A stretch of 64,000 bases of DNA from Pseudopyrenochaeta lycopersici. Its lineage: Eukaryota; Ascomycota; Dothideomycetes; Pleosporales; Pseudopyrenochaetaceae. Position 1 is the first letter of the stretch, and each line of letters starts with the position of its first letter. Below are positions 11,257 through 22,101 of this stretch, in pieces. Both the position numbers and the translations under genes were made by a program. The DNA lies in contig NHZP01000007.1 in NCBI GenBank assembly GCA_003313425.1, positions 1,488,001 to 1,552,000 on the forward strand. Reading direction: 5' to 3'. A model generated the notes under the pieces. That model saw nothing but the letters and a program-made list of their open reading frames with translations, had not been told where the DNA came from and made no database searches.

Positions 11257-12054
11257 TCACTTCTCACCCGGATTTTGATTGAAGTTCATGCTATATCCTC
11301 CACTCTTTTCATCCTTTGTAAACTGGAAATTATCTGTACTCAGCCCAAATGGCTTCAATATCCCATTGCCCAACTGCTTTAACTTGCCCATCATATCCGC
11401 CATTTCTGTGTCTTTGGCCTGATTCAACTCTGCTGGCAACTTCCTCAGCGCCGCCTGGACTGCCCTCTGATCGAGGCTCGAGAGCTGGTGTGGTGGTTCA
11501 GAGAGTGCTTGATAGTCCTCGAGCGAGCCTTGAAGTGACGCCCAACCGCCGACTTCATGGCGGGCTTTGGCACGGCGAAGGAGTGCTTTTGTACGGAGCT
11601 TGTGAACATCGTTTATAGCGTGATTTGTGCGCGTGAGGGCATCTAGGTATAGCTCTATGGTGTCGTCGATTTCGCCAACAATACCTCCACCGTCTTGGTT
11701 CCCTGCCTCTGAATCTTTGGCTAATGGCGGATCTATCTTATCGAGTGCGTCTAATGCTTTCGTTGCGCTTTCAACGGCTTGCTTCCACTCCTCAAGCTTC
11801 AAATGGCATGCTGCAATATTCGAGCGCAAGACCGCGATGTCGTATTCAAGGTATGTCGGGCAGACCGCGAGGGCTTTTTCATAGCCTTGGATGGCACCAC
11901 TGTACTCGCCAGATGCGAAAGTTTTGTTTGCTGAAGTTTTTTCTGTATTTGACTCTCCAAGTAGCCGTTTCTCTTCGTCTGGAGGGAAAATCTCGGGGAC
12001 GTATGGCTTGTTGGGGTCGAGTTTGACGTCAGTCTCGCCCTGTGTCCCGGCCAT
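11257..12054 (-). CDS. TPR protein, TTC1-like
   Basis: A single exon of 265 aa. About residues 35-200 form tetratricopeptide repeats: KTSANKTFASGEYSGAIQGY, then YDIAVLRSNIAACHLKLEEW with repeat Ala/Gly/Leu spacing, then VHKLRTKALLRRAKARHEVG with the basic residues of carboxylate-clamp TPRs that bind the EEVD tails of Hsp70/Hsp90. The C-terminus (LGNGILKPFGLSTDNFQF) matches the conserved tail of TTC1-type proteins. This suggests a cytosolic co-chaperone adaptor; partner binding is inferred. It shares a 249-bp divergent promoter with the HAD phosphatase gene. Confidence 0.82.
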   Translation of the reverse strand: MAGTQGETDVKLDPNKPYVPEIFPPDEEKRLLGESNTEKTSANKTFASGEYSGAIQGYEKALAVCPTYLEYDIAVLRSNIAACHLKLEEWKQAVESATKALDALDKIDPPLAKDSEAGNQDGGGIVGEIDDTIELYLDALTRTNHAINDVHKLRTKALLRRAKARHEVGGWASLQGSLEDYQALSEPPHQLSSLDQRAVQAALRKLPAELNQAKDTEMADMMGKLKQLGNGILKPFGLSTDNFQFTKDEKSGGYSMNFNQNPGEK

Positions 12055-12303
12055 TTTCGCGAATGAGCAAAGGAGAGCAACCTGACGCGTCGGTTTGTGT
12101 ATGCGGACGTGTTTGTAAAATGTCAGATGTGTTTTCGAAGTGACGTCGTTCCAGGGTGCCTCACTAGCAGGGATATACGGCTAGCCCCGGCCACGTGGGG
12201 TATCAATTCACCGACCTGTACTTTTCCCCGAACGCCAATTGCATCCCCACAACTAGACCTATTTTCTCTGTACTCCAGCCATTACTTTTATAGAAACGTC
12301 AAG
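12055..12303. promoter_or_regulatory. Short bidirectional promoter (TPR gene / HAD gene)
   Basis: Only 249 bp separate the divergent start codons, so both promoters must lie here. A CACGTG hexamer is present near 12190, together with TGACGTC-like sequence near 12140. No TATA box is obvious. Confidence 0.55.
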
Positions 12304-13224
12304 ATGAGCTCTACGTAAGCTCCGTTCCTTCATACTATGCGCAAACCGATGCTAACAGTGTCTAGCAGCACCCCAGCACCCCGCATTCGTGCCGCGCTCT
12401 TCGACATGGATGGCCTTCTCATTGATTCCGAAGACCTTTACACAATCGTCACAAACACCATCCTCGAACGTTACGGGCGACCGGCTCTACCATGGTCTGT
12501 CAAAGCCCAGCTCCAAGGTCGTCCTGGTCCCCAAGCCGGCCAAATCTTTCACAGCTGGGCTCAACTACCGATCTCACACGAAGATTTCATGGCTGAGCAG
12601 AAAGAATTACAAACCACTATCTTCCCTAACACCAAACCTCTGCCCGGTGTCATGGACTTACTAGCAGGACTGAAGAAGCGTGGTGTACACATGGCTCTTG
12701 CGACGAGCAGTCACGCCGGCAATTTCAAACTGAAGAGTGCGCATTTGGGAGAGCTGTTTGAGTATTTTGCGCCAGAGCATCAAGTGCTCGGCGATGACCC
12801 GCGGATACCAGTTGGAAGGGGCAAACCAGCGCCGGATATCTACCTCCTCGCTCTCAGCACGTTGAATAAGACTCTCGAAGCGCAAGGACAGCCACCAATA
12901 CAACCTGAGGAGTGTTTGGTCTTTGAAGACAGTGTGCCAGGCGTTGAATCAGGGAGAAGAGCTGGCATGCAGGCGGTGTGGTGTCCACACCCAGAGTTGT
13001 TGACAGAGTACAAGGGCAGGGAGCGAGAAGTGTTGGCGGGGCTGACGGGTGAGCATAAGGAGGACGAGGAGCAACAACTGCAAAAGACGGAAGCGGAGGT
13101 TGTAAAGGGCAAGAGGACGGTTGGCATGCCGGGCGAGATTGATGATGGCTGGGCACGACTGCACAAGAGTTTGGTGGACTTTCCATATGAGAGCTACGGA
13201 ATAACGGAGAAGTCACAAATATGA
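12304..13224 (+). CDS. HAD-superfamily phosphatase, pseudouridine-5'-phosphatase-like
   Basis: Two exons, 12304-12314 and 12366-13224, give 289 aa starting MSSTSTPAPRIRAALFDMDG. HAD motifs are intact: I FDMDGLLIDSED (nucleophile Asp), II LATSS, III the Lys in GRGKPAPDIYLLAL, and IV CLVFEDSVPGVESG. The cap and overall pattern resemble HDHD1/PUDP, which dephosphorylates pseudouridine 5'-monophosphate; substrate assignment by similarity is tentative. The C-terminus after motif IV is longer than usual, with an acidic/Gln-rich insert (about residues 235-265). The 51-nt intron ends in TAGCAG, a tandem NAGNAG acceptor; using the second AG removes one residue. Reading from the ATG at 12337 would begin inside the intron. 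Confidence 0.85.
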
Positions 13225-13546
13225 GTTGTGAGATGACAAGAGAGGACACTGCGACCAGTCTGGAGCATATAGACCCAGCGATATCAGGCGGCTTCAACTG
13301 CTTTTCAGATTAGAACTTCAACCTGAGATCATGTCTTAAGTCGCAGGATGTTGTAGCTTGGAAATGGCCCTCTTGAGGAACCCAGATTGGGGGTTCTGGG
13401 TTTATTTTTGGGTGAGATGCTACGCCAATCTCGAAATTCATAACGCTTCAATCTCCCACTTTCGTTACATAGGTCAATGCACCCCAACGCCGTCAATCTG
13501 CACGTCTAAATCCCACGAAACGCATCATGCCTTGTTCAGTAGATCC
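13225..13546. other. Convergent intergenic region (3' ends)
   Basis: 322 bp between the stops of the HAD gene and VPS24, expected to hold two 3' UTRs and terminators. Nothing else seen. Confidence 0.5.
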
Positions 13547-14286
13547 TCAGCTCTTGAGTGCTTCTAGCCTTCCGCGCATCTGCGCCAGCATTTCCGCTTG
13601 GTCCTCCTCTCCCTCCTCCTCTTGAGCTTGTGGCGTTGAAGGTAGCTCTTCTTCTTTCGCCTTGCTTGCGGGCAGCCTGTCCTTGAGCACCTCGCTCAAT
13701 ACCTTGTCAACTTCCTCTTCCGCTTCATCCGCCTCGCCCTCCAACATCTCATTATCCATGAGTGTGTCGTCTACCATCTCCTCGATAATACCTGCCCGCA
13801 TAAGTTCCGAGCTCAACTCCCTCATTGTGCCCGTCAATTCAGGTAACCGCACCAGACTATTCACATCTTTCATAATACCGGTGCTTGCTTTGATGCTGCC
13901 CTCGATCTTCCGCACCGAAAACGCTTCATTGACCTGCATTTGCACGGATTGTAGCTGTGCTTTGCTTGTCTGGAGCCGCCCGTTCTGTTTTCGCACGCGG
14001 ATCAGCTCGCGGGCGAAAATGCGAACATCTTGGTTTGCTTGCTTGGCCATGGAGGGGTTGCGTTGAGCGCGCTTGGAGGATTGCATGATGAGGGTCTTGG
14101 TCTTCTGTTCGGTCGCTTTCAGTTGCTGGATGTCGCGGTCGAGTTTGCGCACATTCTGCCGGACGAGGGCATTACATTTCCGCTTCTATAGGTGCGTTAG
14201 CGGCATGGCTCCAGAGGATTCAATCATGGACAGCTCACCTGTTCCTCAGGCGTAGGTTTCCACAGAAGACCCTTTATGGTCTCCAT
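13547..14286 (-). CDS. VPS24: ESCRT-III subunit Vps24 (CHMP3)
   Basis: Exons 14286-14239 and 14185-13547 (53-nt intron, GTGAGC donor) give 228 aa, normal for Vps24/CHMP3. The short first exon encodes METIKGLLWKPTPEEQ and joins KRKCNALVRQNVRKLDRDIQ, the conserved basic first helix of Snf7-family proteins. Long alpha-helices follow, including VQMQVNEAFSVRKIEGSIKA and MRELSSELMRAGIIEEMVDD. The acidic C-terminus ends in a MIM1-like helix (AEMLAQMRGRLEALK) for Vps4 MIT-domain binding. Its known role is multivesicular-body sorting with Vps20/Snf7/Vps2 on endosomes. It is divergent from SBA1 and tail-to-tail with the HAD gene. Confidence 0.93.
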
Positions 14287-14943
14287 GATGGGCAGTCAGT
14301 TTAAGGGTATGTGTCCAACAGCTCTCTGGCAGTCAAGACATGTAGGGAACCAAGGTGCGCGCCGACGATGCGGGTGAGACTGGGTCGGTGTGGGCAGAAG
14401 GGCCAGTGTAGGATTTACTCTCAGGTGAGACCCAAGATCCCCAGCTCAGTACAGGAAAAGAAGCAGTGTGAGGCCGCGTTGCTGAGCGTGCATGTGCAAG
14501 GCCGCACATGCCGTGCCTTGGAAACGCTGAGGTACGGGCTGGCGCTTGGACCATTCGTGACGTTGGCTGCTGCCCCGCGAAGTAGCCGCAACCCACTAGC
14601 CACAACTGAGTCGACTGTTCACAAGGTTGTCCGCGACAACGCCATTGTCTCAGACATTCGAGGATATCCGAGAAGCCTGTAGGACGCTGCCGTAAGTTCA
14701 AGCTCCATCGAGTAGCTGATCGGCAGAAAACCGGGACGTTGAAGCTCAAGTTTCTACAGAGCTTCTATTGCTTTCCACGCTAGTCCCTCCACAACACCGC
14801 ATTTCTTCTGCCTTCAAGCTGCTTCGCCGAGCAACAAACAACACACCTTTATACACCCTCACATAAAGCTGCCTGCTCCTAACACCCTCGAGCACCCCTT
14901 TTCCTTCGGTTAATACCACACATCAAGCATTACTATCGTCGCC
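14287..14943. promoter_or_regulatory. Divergent promoter region VPS24 / SBA1
   Basis: 657 bp between two divergent housekeeping genes. The SBA1-proximal 150 bp are pyrimidine-rich (CTTTTATACACCCTCACAT-like), as is common in fungal core promoters and leaders. No extra gene supported. Confidence 0.45.
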
Positions 14944-15873
14944 ATGTCTACCGTCGTGCCAGAAGGTAAGCTGCAGCCTTATCCCCTGCGCAAGCTCTAA
15001 TACCGGCCCAACTTGAGCGTCCTTCCAATGGCAACTTGCAATTCCATACTATCCAGCAGAACTGGACCACTCAGGCGCCGGACCATAATGTGCTGCTTGA
15101 CTGCGCTCGAGAATGGAACCTGCGCAGAGCCTTTGAAGTATTCCTGCAGTATGCTAATACAAAACAGTTACCTGGGCCCAACGCTCATCCAGCAGCGACC
15201 CCGAACGAAACTATGTCTATCTCACCATCGTCGCCGCCGATGTTCCCGAGTCAGACCTGAAGTTGGACCTCAAGGACCAATCACTCAGCTTCAAGGGTAC
15301 CTCAACGTCCAAAAAGGTCACATACGCCGTTGACCTCGAGTTCTTCGCCGAGATCGACCCCAAGGAGTCCAAGATCAACCACAGTGGACGTGATGTCTCA
15401 TTGGTACTGCGCAAGAAGGAACTCAAGGAGGAGTTCTGGCCCCGTCTGCTCAAGGACAGCAAGAAGGTCCACTTCTTGAAGACTGATTTCGACAAGGTGA
15501 GTTCTGAACAGCAGCGAAAACAATTGGAATGGTGCCTAACATTTATTAGTGGGTCGATGAGGACGAGCAGGACGAGGCACCTGAGGAGGACTACATGAAC
15601 CAGATGAACCCAATGGGTGGCGCCGGCGGCGACGGTGGTTTTGGAGGAATCGACTTCAGCAAGCTCGGCGCAGCGGGAGGCGCAGGTGGCCTCCCCGGTA
15701 TGGGCGGCATGGACCTCAGCAGCATGGGCATGGACGGTGGCGAGAGCAGCGATGACGATGACGATGACATGCCCGAACTTGAGAATGACGAAGAAAGCAA
15801 GGAAAAGGCTCCTGAGACCGCCGCACCCGCATCTGCGTCAACCGACAAGCCCAAGATCGAGGAGGTTGCGTAA
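14944..15873 (+). CDS. SBA1: Hsp90 co-chaperone p23 / Sba1
   Basis: Exons 14944-14965, 15168-15496 and 15550-15873 give 224 aa. The first exon encodes MSTVVPE and joins VTWAQRSSSSDPERNYVYLT, the signature start of p23 (CS) domains. FKGTSTSKKVTYAVDLEFFA, KEEFWPRLLKDSKKVHFLKT and DFDKWVDEDEQDEAPE follow. The C-terminal third is Gly/Met-rich (GGAGGDGGFGG..., LPGMGGMDLSSMGMDGG) and then strongly acidic (SSDDDDDDMPEL), as in yeast Sba1. It stabilises the ATP-bound closed Hsp90-client complex in cytosol and nucleus. The first intron, 202 nt, is unusually long for this window; I could not find a further exon inside it. Confidence 0.95.
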
Positions 15874-16268
15874 ACACACCACTACGTCGCTACGAGTTAA
15901 TGATCGCGTAAAAGGATAAGGCGCACGATTACCCGGGATGTGGCATCTCTGGAGTCATTTTTGGTCTAGATCTGGCGAGGTTTCAGGGGGCCTTTGCAAG
16001 CGGAAGTGATGATTACGGTGAATGATATAACAATATACGACGCACACTGCTAGCTTTTGAGCCTATCAAAGAAACTTCTGATGAAACGACCTAAATGTGG
16101 TACAATTGTGTATGCATAGTTCCCGCTGCGGAAACAGACATGATGTGAGATAAATCATAACTTTTTGGTATATTTCGCTTGTCCTAGCTCTCTAAATCGA
16201 AACGACTGCCCTTCCATGCATGATGGCAGATCATGTTAATTGCTTCATACAACCCCCATGAAGACTCA
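15874..16268. other. Convergent intergenic region (3' ends)
   Basis: 395 bp between the stops of SBA1 and the zinc-finger factor. AT-rich, no coding signal seen. Confidence 0.5.
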
Positions 16269-18661
16269 TTAATCGCCCCTGATAATCTTCCCCACATACT
16301 TCAGCTCCCACTCCCGCGGCTCTTCGCCCACAAAACGTGCACCCGCTCTCTCATCCAGTGTCTGCGTCGTAACTGCAATACCATCATACCATTCCCTAAC
16401 CTTCTCATCTACATCGTCGCCCCACATGACTAATATGCCATCCGTACTTCGTGCGGCAGGCTTCGGAGGCACACCACGCATCTTGAGCAGCATATTGAGG
16501 ATATCACTGAAACGTTCGCCTTGTTGGGAGAAGGACGCGGGAGATTTGTCAAGAGGCCACCTAGGGTTACGAGGTTGATTGGGCAGCTCTTGTCCCAGGA
16601 CAGGCGGCGTTGAGGCAGATTGAAGTGCCGAGGCCAGGTCTTGTTCTGTTGATGAGACTTGGTGTTGCGTGTTGGTGTCCAAAGACGTGTTGGTGGGTGG
16701 CTGAACTTCCCATGTTCGGAAGAGCCAACACATGCGCTCGACGCAAGCGAGCAGTATGACGGCGACGAGAAAGGTTTCGAAGGGGTTCGCTTGCTGACGC
16801 TGAAGTAGTCGTCTCTCGAGGTCGTTCATGACAATCCGTGCTAAACACGCAGCGCGCTTCTCTGTGGCTCCCATAAGTTGCATTTTGATCAGGTCATAGG
16901 ATGAAGAGTGATTAAGAGCTGTGATTTGCGTGCGCGTAGCATCTTCCAGATCTGATGAAGACATGGTAGAAGGCACCATTGCAGGGGCAAGCGAAGGATT
17001 AGAGAATAGTTGCCAGTCCAGGTTGCGAGATGTGAGTATCCGTGTAAGGTTCCAGAGCTCCAACACCTTCGGCAGCAGTCCATCTTGGGTTGAAGAGATC
17101 ATGCTTGACGCAGAATCTATCGTCGTTTTCATGAATTTTGAATCTTCGGTATTGAAGAATTGTGGCCCCATTTTCTTGATGTACAAATCCAACTTTCCAC
17201 CAACATCGTCATCACTATCTATCAGTTCAAGATCCGGCGAGGCAATTGCGGAAAATATTGCGGGGTCAATGTCAGCATTTTGCGCAGCCTGGGTCTGCTG
17301 ACACTTCAATGGAACAAAAGTCGCAAAAGTACCAGACTCTGGATAGTGCGTAGCCTCTATGCGTCCCGGTGTCTGATCCAATCGTATTTGACCCTTCGCC
17401 TGATTTGTTGCATGATATGACAGAACGCTATGTAGGCCTGCAGAGTAGAGGCTGAATTCTTCCGCAATCCGAGTCCTTATACAGGGCTGCTTCCATAACC
17501 GGGCACTCTCAACATTCTGGCAAGTATTGCATGGGTTCTCTCCTGAGCAGGGCTTCTTGAGCATGCGGCATCGAATACATGCACCCCTTTTCCGTACCTC
17601 CTGGACTTCTTTGCGCCTAGAGTCAGAAAACCGCCCTCTGACCTTCGGTTTCGATGGTTTCTGGTTCACGCTGAAGTCAGTCGTGAAGTGAGTCTGTGCG
17701 TTCGGGTTCATTGCAATGGGACGTGGATGTTGTATGCTCTTATTCAGATGGTCGTCCCTGGGCAGTATCTGATCTTTGCCATGGTCCTGTAGCAGTGGGT
17801 CCAGCGTGTTAGGTTGTAGGTTTGGCCACTGGCCCCGCCCTTGCGTGTGGAAGAACTTGTCCGACATAGCATTCATACCAGTACCCGAAAGATTAAGATC
17901 AGGTTCCATGGTCAATCCGTTAGTCAATGGCATGAGATCATTCGCTGCCGATGCTGCCATGACCAGGGAAGGTACCATTTGCGCCATCGATGTGGAGCTT
18001 GAGAGGGGCATATGGCCCATATGAGGTGAGTTAGTTGGCGAGTGATGTAGTGGGCCATTAAATTGGTACATTGTCGGCAGAGCCGGCGCGTTAGACAAGT
18101 CCATGCCTTGAGATAATCCTCCCATATCAGAGCCTTCTGGTCTGTCATCCTGTATCAGAAATTCCTCTAATAGTCCTGCATGGCTAGTATGGCTGTGACC
18201 TTGTGAGGGCTGTTTCTCTGGCATACGCTTCCCCGATAGATCTAGATGCTGCCGCGACACCTCGGCCAATGTCTCCAGGGCGGAGAGCTGCTTTGATGGC
18301 GCAAAGGGAAGGTTTATCTTTTGGCCATTCAGCAGCTGGCTTGGACCATTCGTGTTGGCCGTCTGCGCCATGTTATCAGGCAAGGGCAGCTCGTGAAACT
18401 GCAGCAACGCCCGCTGGCGGTCTCGAAGAGGCAGCGCAGGGCATTTCTTGACCAAGTGGTTCGTAAGGCTATCTATACGGCCCTTGGGAAACTGGATCTG
18501 GTCAGCTGCTGCTCATTCAAGTGAGGCTTCTTACATAGCGGGGTTGAATATACTTTTTCGCCGCATGATTTGCAGGTGTGTTGATAGCGATTGCTCGCAT
18601 CTTCGAGTTTTGGACCGCGTTCGAAATACTCGAGTATCAATTGATTGGGCCTGCGACCCAT
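16269..18661 (-). CDS. Fungal transcription factor with N-terminal CCHC finger and Zn2Cys6 cluster
   Basis: Exons 18661-18554 and 18491-16269 (62-nt intron) give 776 aa. The short first exon plus the start of exon 2 form a BED/C2H2-like finger: HTCKSCGEKFPKG with C30, C33, H48 and C53. A Zn(II)2Cys6 cluster follows at about residues 336-374 (ACIRCRMLKKPCSGENPCNT, then a last Cys after 12 residues, a longer final loop than usual), preceded by a basic RFSDSRRKEVQEVRKRG stretch. The region between is Met/Asn/Gln/Pro-rich and low complexity. A hydrophobic stretch near residue 620 (FETFLVAVILLACVERMCWL) is probably a regulatory-domain helix, not a membrane anchor. It is a sequence-specific nuclear regulator by family; targets are unknown. 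Splicing matters, since the intron interrupts the first finger. Confidence 0.85.
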
Positions 18662-19384
18662 GGTAGGTCAAAATACTTGATTGCCTGCGATTCGCGATGA
18701 TGGGTGAAGGGAGGTTTTTGGACGGAAGTATTAGGCGGTCAGCCATGGGCGGTGTGAAGGGCGGTCCCCACCACTTCGGTCTACGTGCACGTGCCACATG
18801 ATTCTTGCTGCCAGCCAAACCTCGACACAATACTATTACAGTGCTACTTGCGGCAACTGTACATTGAGGGAATTACTTGCTCACTGCATATGCGACTAAA
18901 GTATCATCAATCAGAGACGCCACATGGGGAAGCAAAATCAGCAGGTGAGGTGCTGAGTCAGAGTCATTCCATGAACTTGTCACTTGCTTCACCCCAACGC
19001 CGCCCTCTCTATCCCACTGGCCAGGCGAGGCAAACGCTTTACCTACTCTGTAATTTACTGGGGTACAGCGGATATAGGTGTCTCCATAACATCATGGGTA
19101 TAAGCCATGATTCGCTCGGGACTTAGAGTCGTATTGGCGGCACCAACTCCCTCGGAGGAAGTTAACCATGTATATTTCCCGTGTGAAAGTCGCTTCTGAA
19201 TCCGAACTTCTCTCAGAGCTTACCGCACGAAACAAATCTTTCAGCAGTTCTACATTTTCAAATGTGCTGCGTAACGCCAAGCGATCGCCACGCATAGCTG
19301 AATGCTGTTAATTTGCGATCCTACTGGCCACACAGCCCCTGTTCAGCTGAAATACACACAACCGCTTCACCAGGACATTTTGCA
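18662..19384. other. Divergent intergenic region (TF / MpaB-like oxygenase)
   Basis: Promoter region for two divergent genes. A CACGTG motif cluster is present around 18785-18800 (GTGCACGTGCCACATG). No gene supported; a plus-strand open frame 18785-19126 lacks family signals. Confidence 0.45.
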
Positions 19385-20884
19385 ATGGTGTCCATCAATA
19401 TCCCAGACACCATGGTACAGATCCAGCAGAGGCTGGGACCTCGGATAACAGCGAGTTTGGGGGTGCTTGTTTGCTACATTGCGCTCTGTAGAGGACTGCG
19501 GTACATGCGGCGAAACAGGAAACATGCCCAATCTCCCTACAAAACACGCGAGGACTTCCAGAAGATGACGGCCGAAGATGCTTGGGAGATTGTGAAATAT
19601 GTACAAAGTCTCGAGTTCCCCTGGATGACCGGAAAGGCACTGTCTTTTGCGCTCTTCAAGTAAGCACGCCATATATTTATCACCAATATTCGGACTTACA
19701 CTGCTCCCAGAACATACGGAATACCTTCCATCTCCAAGCTTCTTTGTGAAACACAGCAGCTTGGCCATGTTGAGTTTGCTGGGCGACGATATGCCGACAC
19801 GAGTATCCTTATCATCGAGTTTTTAGGCCACTCTCCAACGTCCGAGCGCGCCAATTCAGCAATTGCTCGCATGAACTATCTTCACAGCAGATACCAAAAG
19901 GCGGGAAAGATAAGCAACAACGATATGCTCTACACGCTGTCACTATTCGTCCTTGAAGTTGAGAGATGGATCGGCATTTATGATTGGCGATTGTTGACGC
20001 CTTTGGAGATCTGCGCGATGTAAGTCTGATCCGTTCAAATTCAACGTTTTCTTACGCACAACAATATTTATGTGCTTAAAGGTCGGTAATGCAATAGCTT
20101 TCTGAACCTGACATGTGACCAGGGGCACACATTGGAAAGCGGTTGGAGATGCTATGGGCATAGATTATTCTCAACTCAAACATGGGCCGAGCAATTTCAA
20201 AGATGGTCTAGAATTCTTTGATGATGTCAAGGAATGGTCTGGCGACTACGAACGACGTTACATGGTGCCCAACAAGTACAATCATCAGCTTGCTGAGGAA
20301 ACAACCCGCATTCTTTTAGCCGATGTGCCAGGTCCATTGAAAGGATTTGGGAAAACTATCGTCACAGCATTAATGGATGAGAGGCTGCGACGCGCTATGA
20401 TATATGATGCTCCACCCGCAACCTATCTGAAGACAATCAAACTAATCTTCGGTGTGAGGAAGGTGCTCCTGGAGTATCTTATCCCGCCGCGGCCATATGC
20501 TCTCCGATTCAACCCTATCTCTGAACATCCTGATCCCATGACAGGTCGTTACTACATGAGCGAGTATGACAACGAGCCATGGTAGGTGCCCGCATCACCT
20601 GTTTTTCACCACTTTGGTTTCCGTTTCCTTTGCATAACACCTTTCTAACACTTCTCAACAGGTATGTCAAACCGACCTTCTTGACTCGCCACTCACCGCT
20701 TGCTTGGTTCCGTTGGGCAATTGGTGGTCCTTTCCCAGACGGTAAGAAATATAAGCCAGAAGGATACAAGATCTTTGAGCTTGGGCCGAAGAAGCTGGAA
20801 AATCATGGCCAGGACGAATGCAAGGCTACATTGGATCAGCTCATGAGAAGCAAAAGGGGCGGGTGTCCATTTGCCGCTCGATGA
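19385..20884 (+). CDS. MpaB-like ER-bound oxygenase (DUF2236 / latex-clearing-protein fold)
   Basis: Exons 19385-19659, 19711-20019, 20123-20581 and 20662-20884 give 421 aa. An N-terminal hydrophobic helix (ASLGVLVCYIALCRGL, about residues 19-35) followed by Arg/Lys suggests ER anchoring. The catalytic domain is of the MpaB/rubber-oxygenase type: FPWMTGKALSFALFKTYGIP, RRYADTSILIIEFLGH, RMNYLHSRYQ (candidate haem-ligand His), YTLSLFVLEVERWIGIYDWR and TPLEICAMGTHWKAVGDAMG. MpaB in mycophenolic-acid synthesis cleaves a farnesyl side chain; many fungi also carry MpaB-like genes outside biosynthetic clusters, and no pathway partners lie nearby here. The substrate is unknown. An in-frame ATG at 19313 is possible, but the later one fits the membrane-anchor start better. 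Confidence 0.85.
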
Positions 20885-21273
20885 TGAACTCAAAGAGAAA
20901 ATGTAACGTATAAACATTCGTCATCAGAATTGAGGAATTTTAGACTCCAAGGCTGATGGGCCTACATGACGGTACTCGTCTCATGAGGCTAGATGAAATC
21001 CCATACACCAAAGTCGCACCTGCAGTATACTCCTCTGAATTTTAAACTTTGCTCCAAAGATCGAACTACAGATTTCCACCGTCTTTTTGACATCTATGCA
21101 CATAGGTTTCACCATCTCCACGATACTTTTGCGCGCAGAAGCGATAGTGACGTCAGCGTGACCAGCACATCCTACACTCAATTTCTCTAGAGACTTCAGC
21201 ATCCCCCTTAATCATTATCGCATACCAAAGAACTCAAGTTATCTTGTATTTCAGCACTGAATACTCTCTGCAA
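20885..21273. other. Intergenic region
   Basis: 389 bp separating the oxygenase stop from the next start on the same strand. No coding signal seen. A pyrimidine-rich leader-like stretch lies just before 21274. Confidence 0.5.
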
Positions 21274-21816
21274 ATGTCGGCCCCCAAAACCCCTGCCGCA
21301 AACCCCAATATGTCCCCGGATACGACCTACACCGGCTCAATAATCCGCAAAGCCTTCCTCGCTGAAGCTCTCGCAAACCTCTTCATTATTCCCCTTATCA
21401 CAAACACTCGTTTTACACTCTCCCTCCTGCTCAACAGCTCCTCTCACATCAACCCTTCCTCAATCCTCTTCGCTCGCCTATTCGGCGGCATCGTAGTAGG
21501 CGGCCTAACATCTGCGTTACTGGCCGGCGCAACGAATACGCGGAACGGAATTGAAAGTCGGCGTCCGACGTATCTAATGTTGGGTATTGGGGAAGCAACG
21601 CTGATTCCAATGTTGGTACTAGAGTTGTTGAAAGATGGTGGGAGAGATGCGGCTGTGAGTAAGAAGGTGGCGATCGCGAGTATAGCATTCCTTGTTCCGC
21701 CGCTAATCTGGAGGCTTTATGTTTTGGTTGTGAATCCGGCGTTATTGGGGCGCTATAGAGAAGCTGACGGTGGGGAAGATGGGGCTGTTGAGAGAAGCGG
21801 GACGAAGTGTGAGTAG
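21274..21816 (+). CDS. Four-helix membrane protein, unknown function
   Basis: A single exon of 180 aa from the ATG at 21274. About four hydrophobic segments are visible: FLAEALANLFIIPLI, ARLFGGIVVGGLTSALLAGA, YLMLGIGEATLIPMLVLELL and VAIASIAFLVPPLIWRLYVL. The N-terminus is Pro/Ala/Asn-rich and the C-terminus is charged (GRYREADGGEDG). The pattern is that of small fungal DUF membrane proteins. I do not recognise a specific family or role. An upstream in-frame TTG is not used as the start. Confidence 0.75.
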   Translation: MSAPKTPAANPNMSPDTTYTGSIIRKAFLAEALANLFIIPLITNTRFTLSLLLNSSSHINPSSILFARLFGGIVVGGLTSALLAGATNTRNGIESRRPTYLMLGIGEATLIPMLVLELLKDGGRDAAVSKKVAIASIAFLVPPLIWRLYVLVVNPALLGRYREADGGEDGAVERSGTKCE

Positions 21817-22101
21817 GTCGATGCAATTTAGTGTAAGATGGCCTCTAATAGGGTACTAGATGGCGCGATCGAAAATGAGCGAGAGACCCAGGATGCGAAA
21901 AGTGTCATTTGGCGCGATTTGCGTGCCCATAGCTCTTAATAGGCGGGCTTTTATAATTCGATACTTACATAAATCATGTCTTTCAAATGATCAATCTACC
22001 GGCCGAGAAATCCCATATCTAGGTGGACGAATTAAAGTATACCATGAACGCCGCGCTCAAGTGATATTAAAGTTCCACCTCCTGTCCCCATTTTCATGAT
22101 T

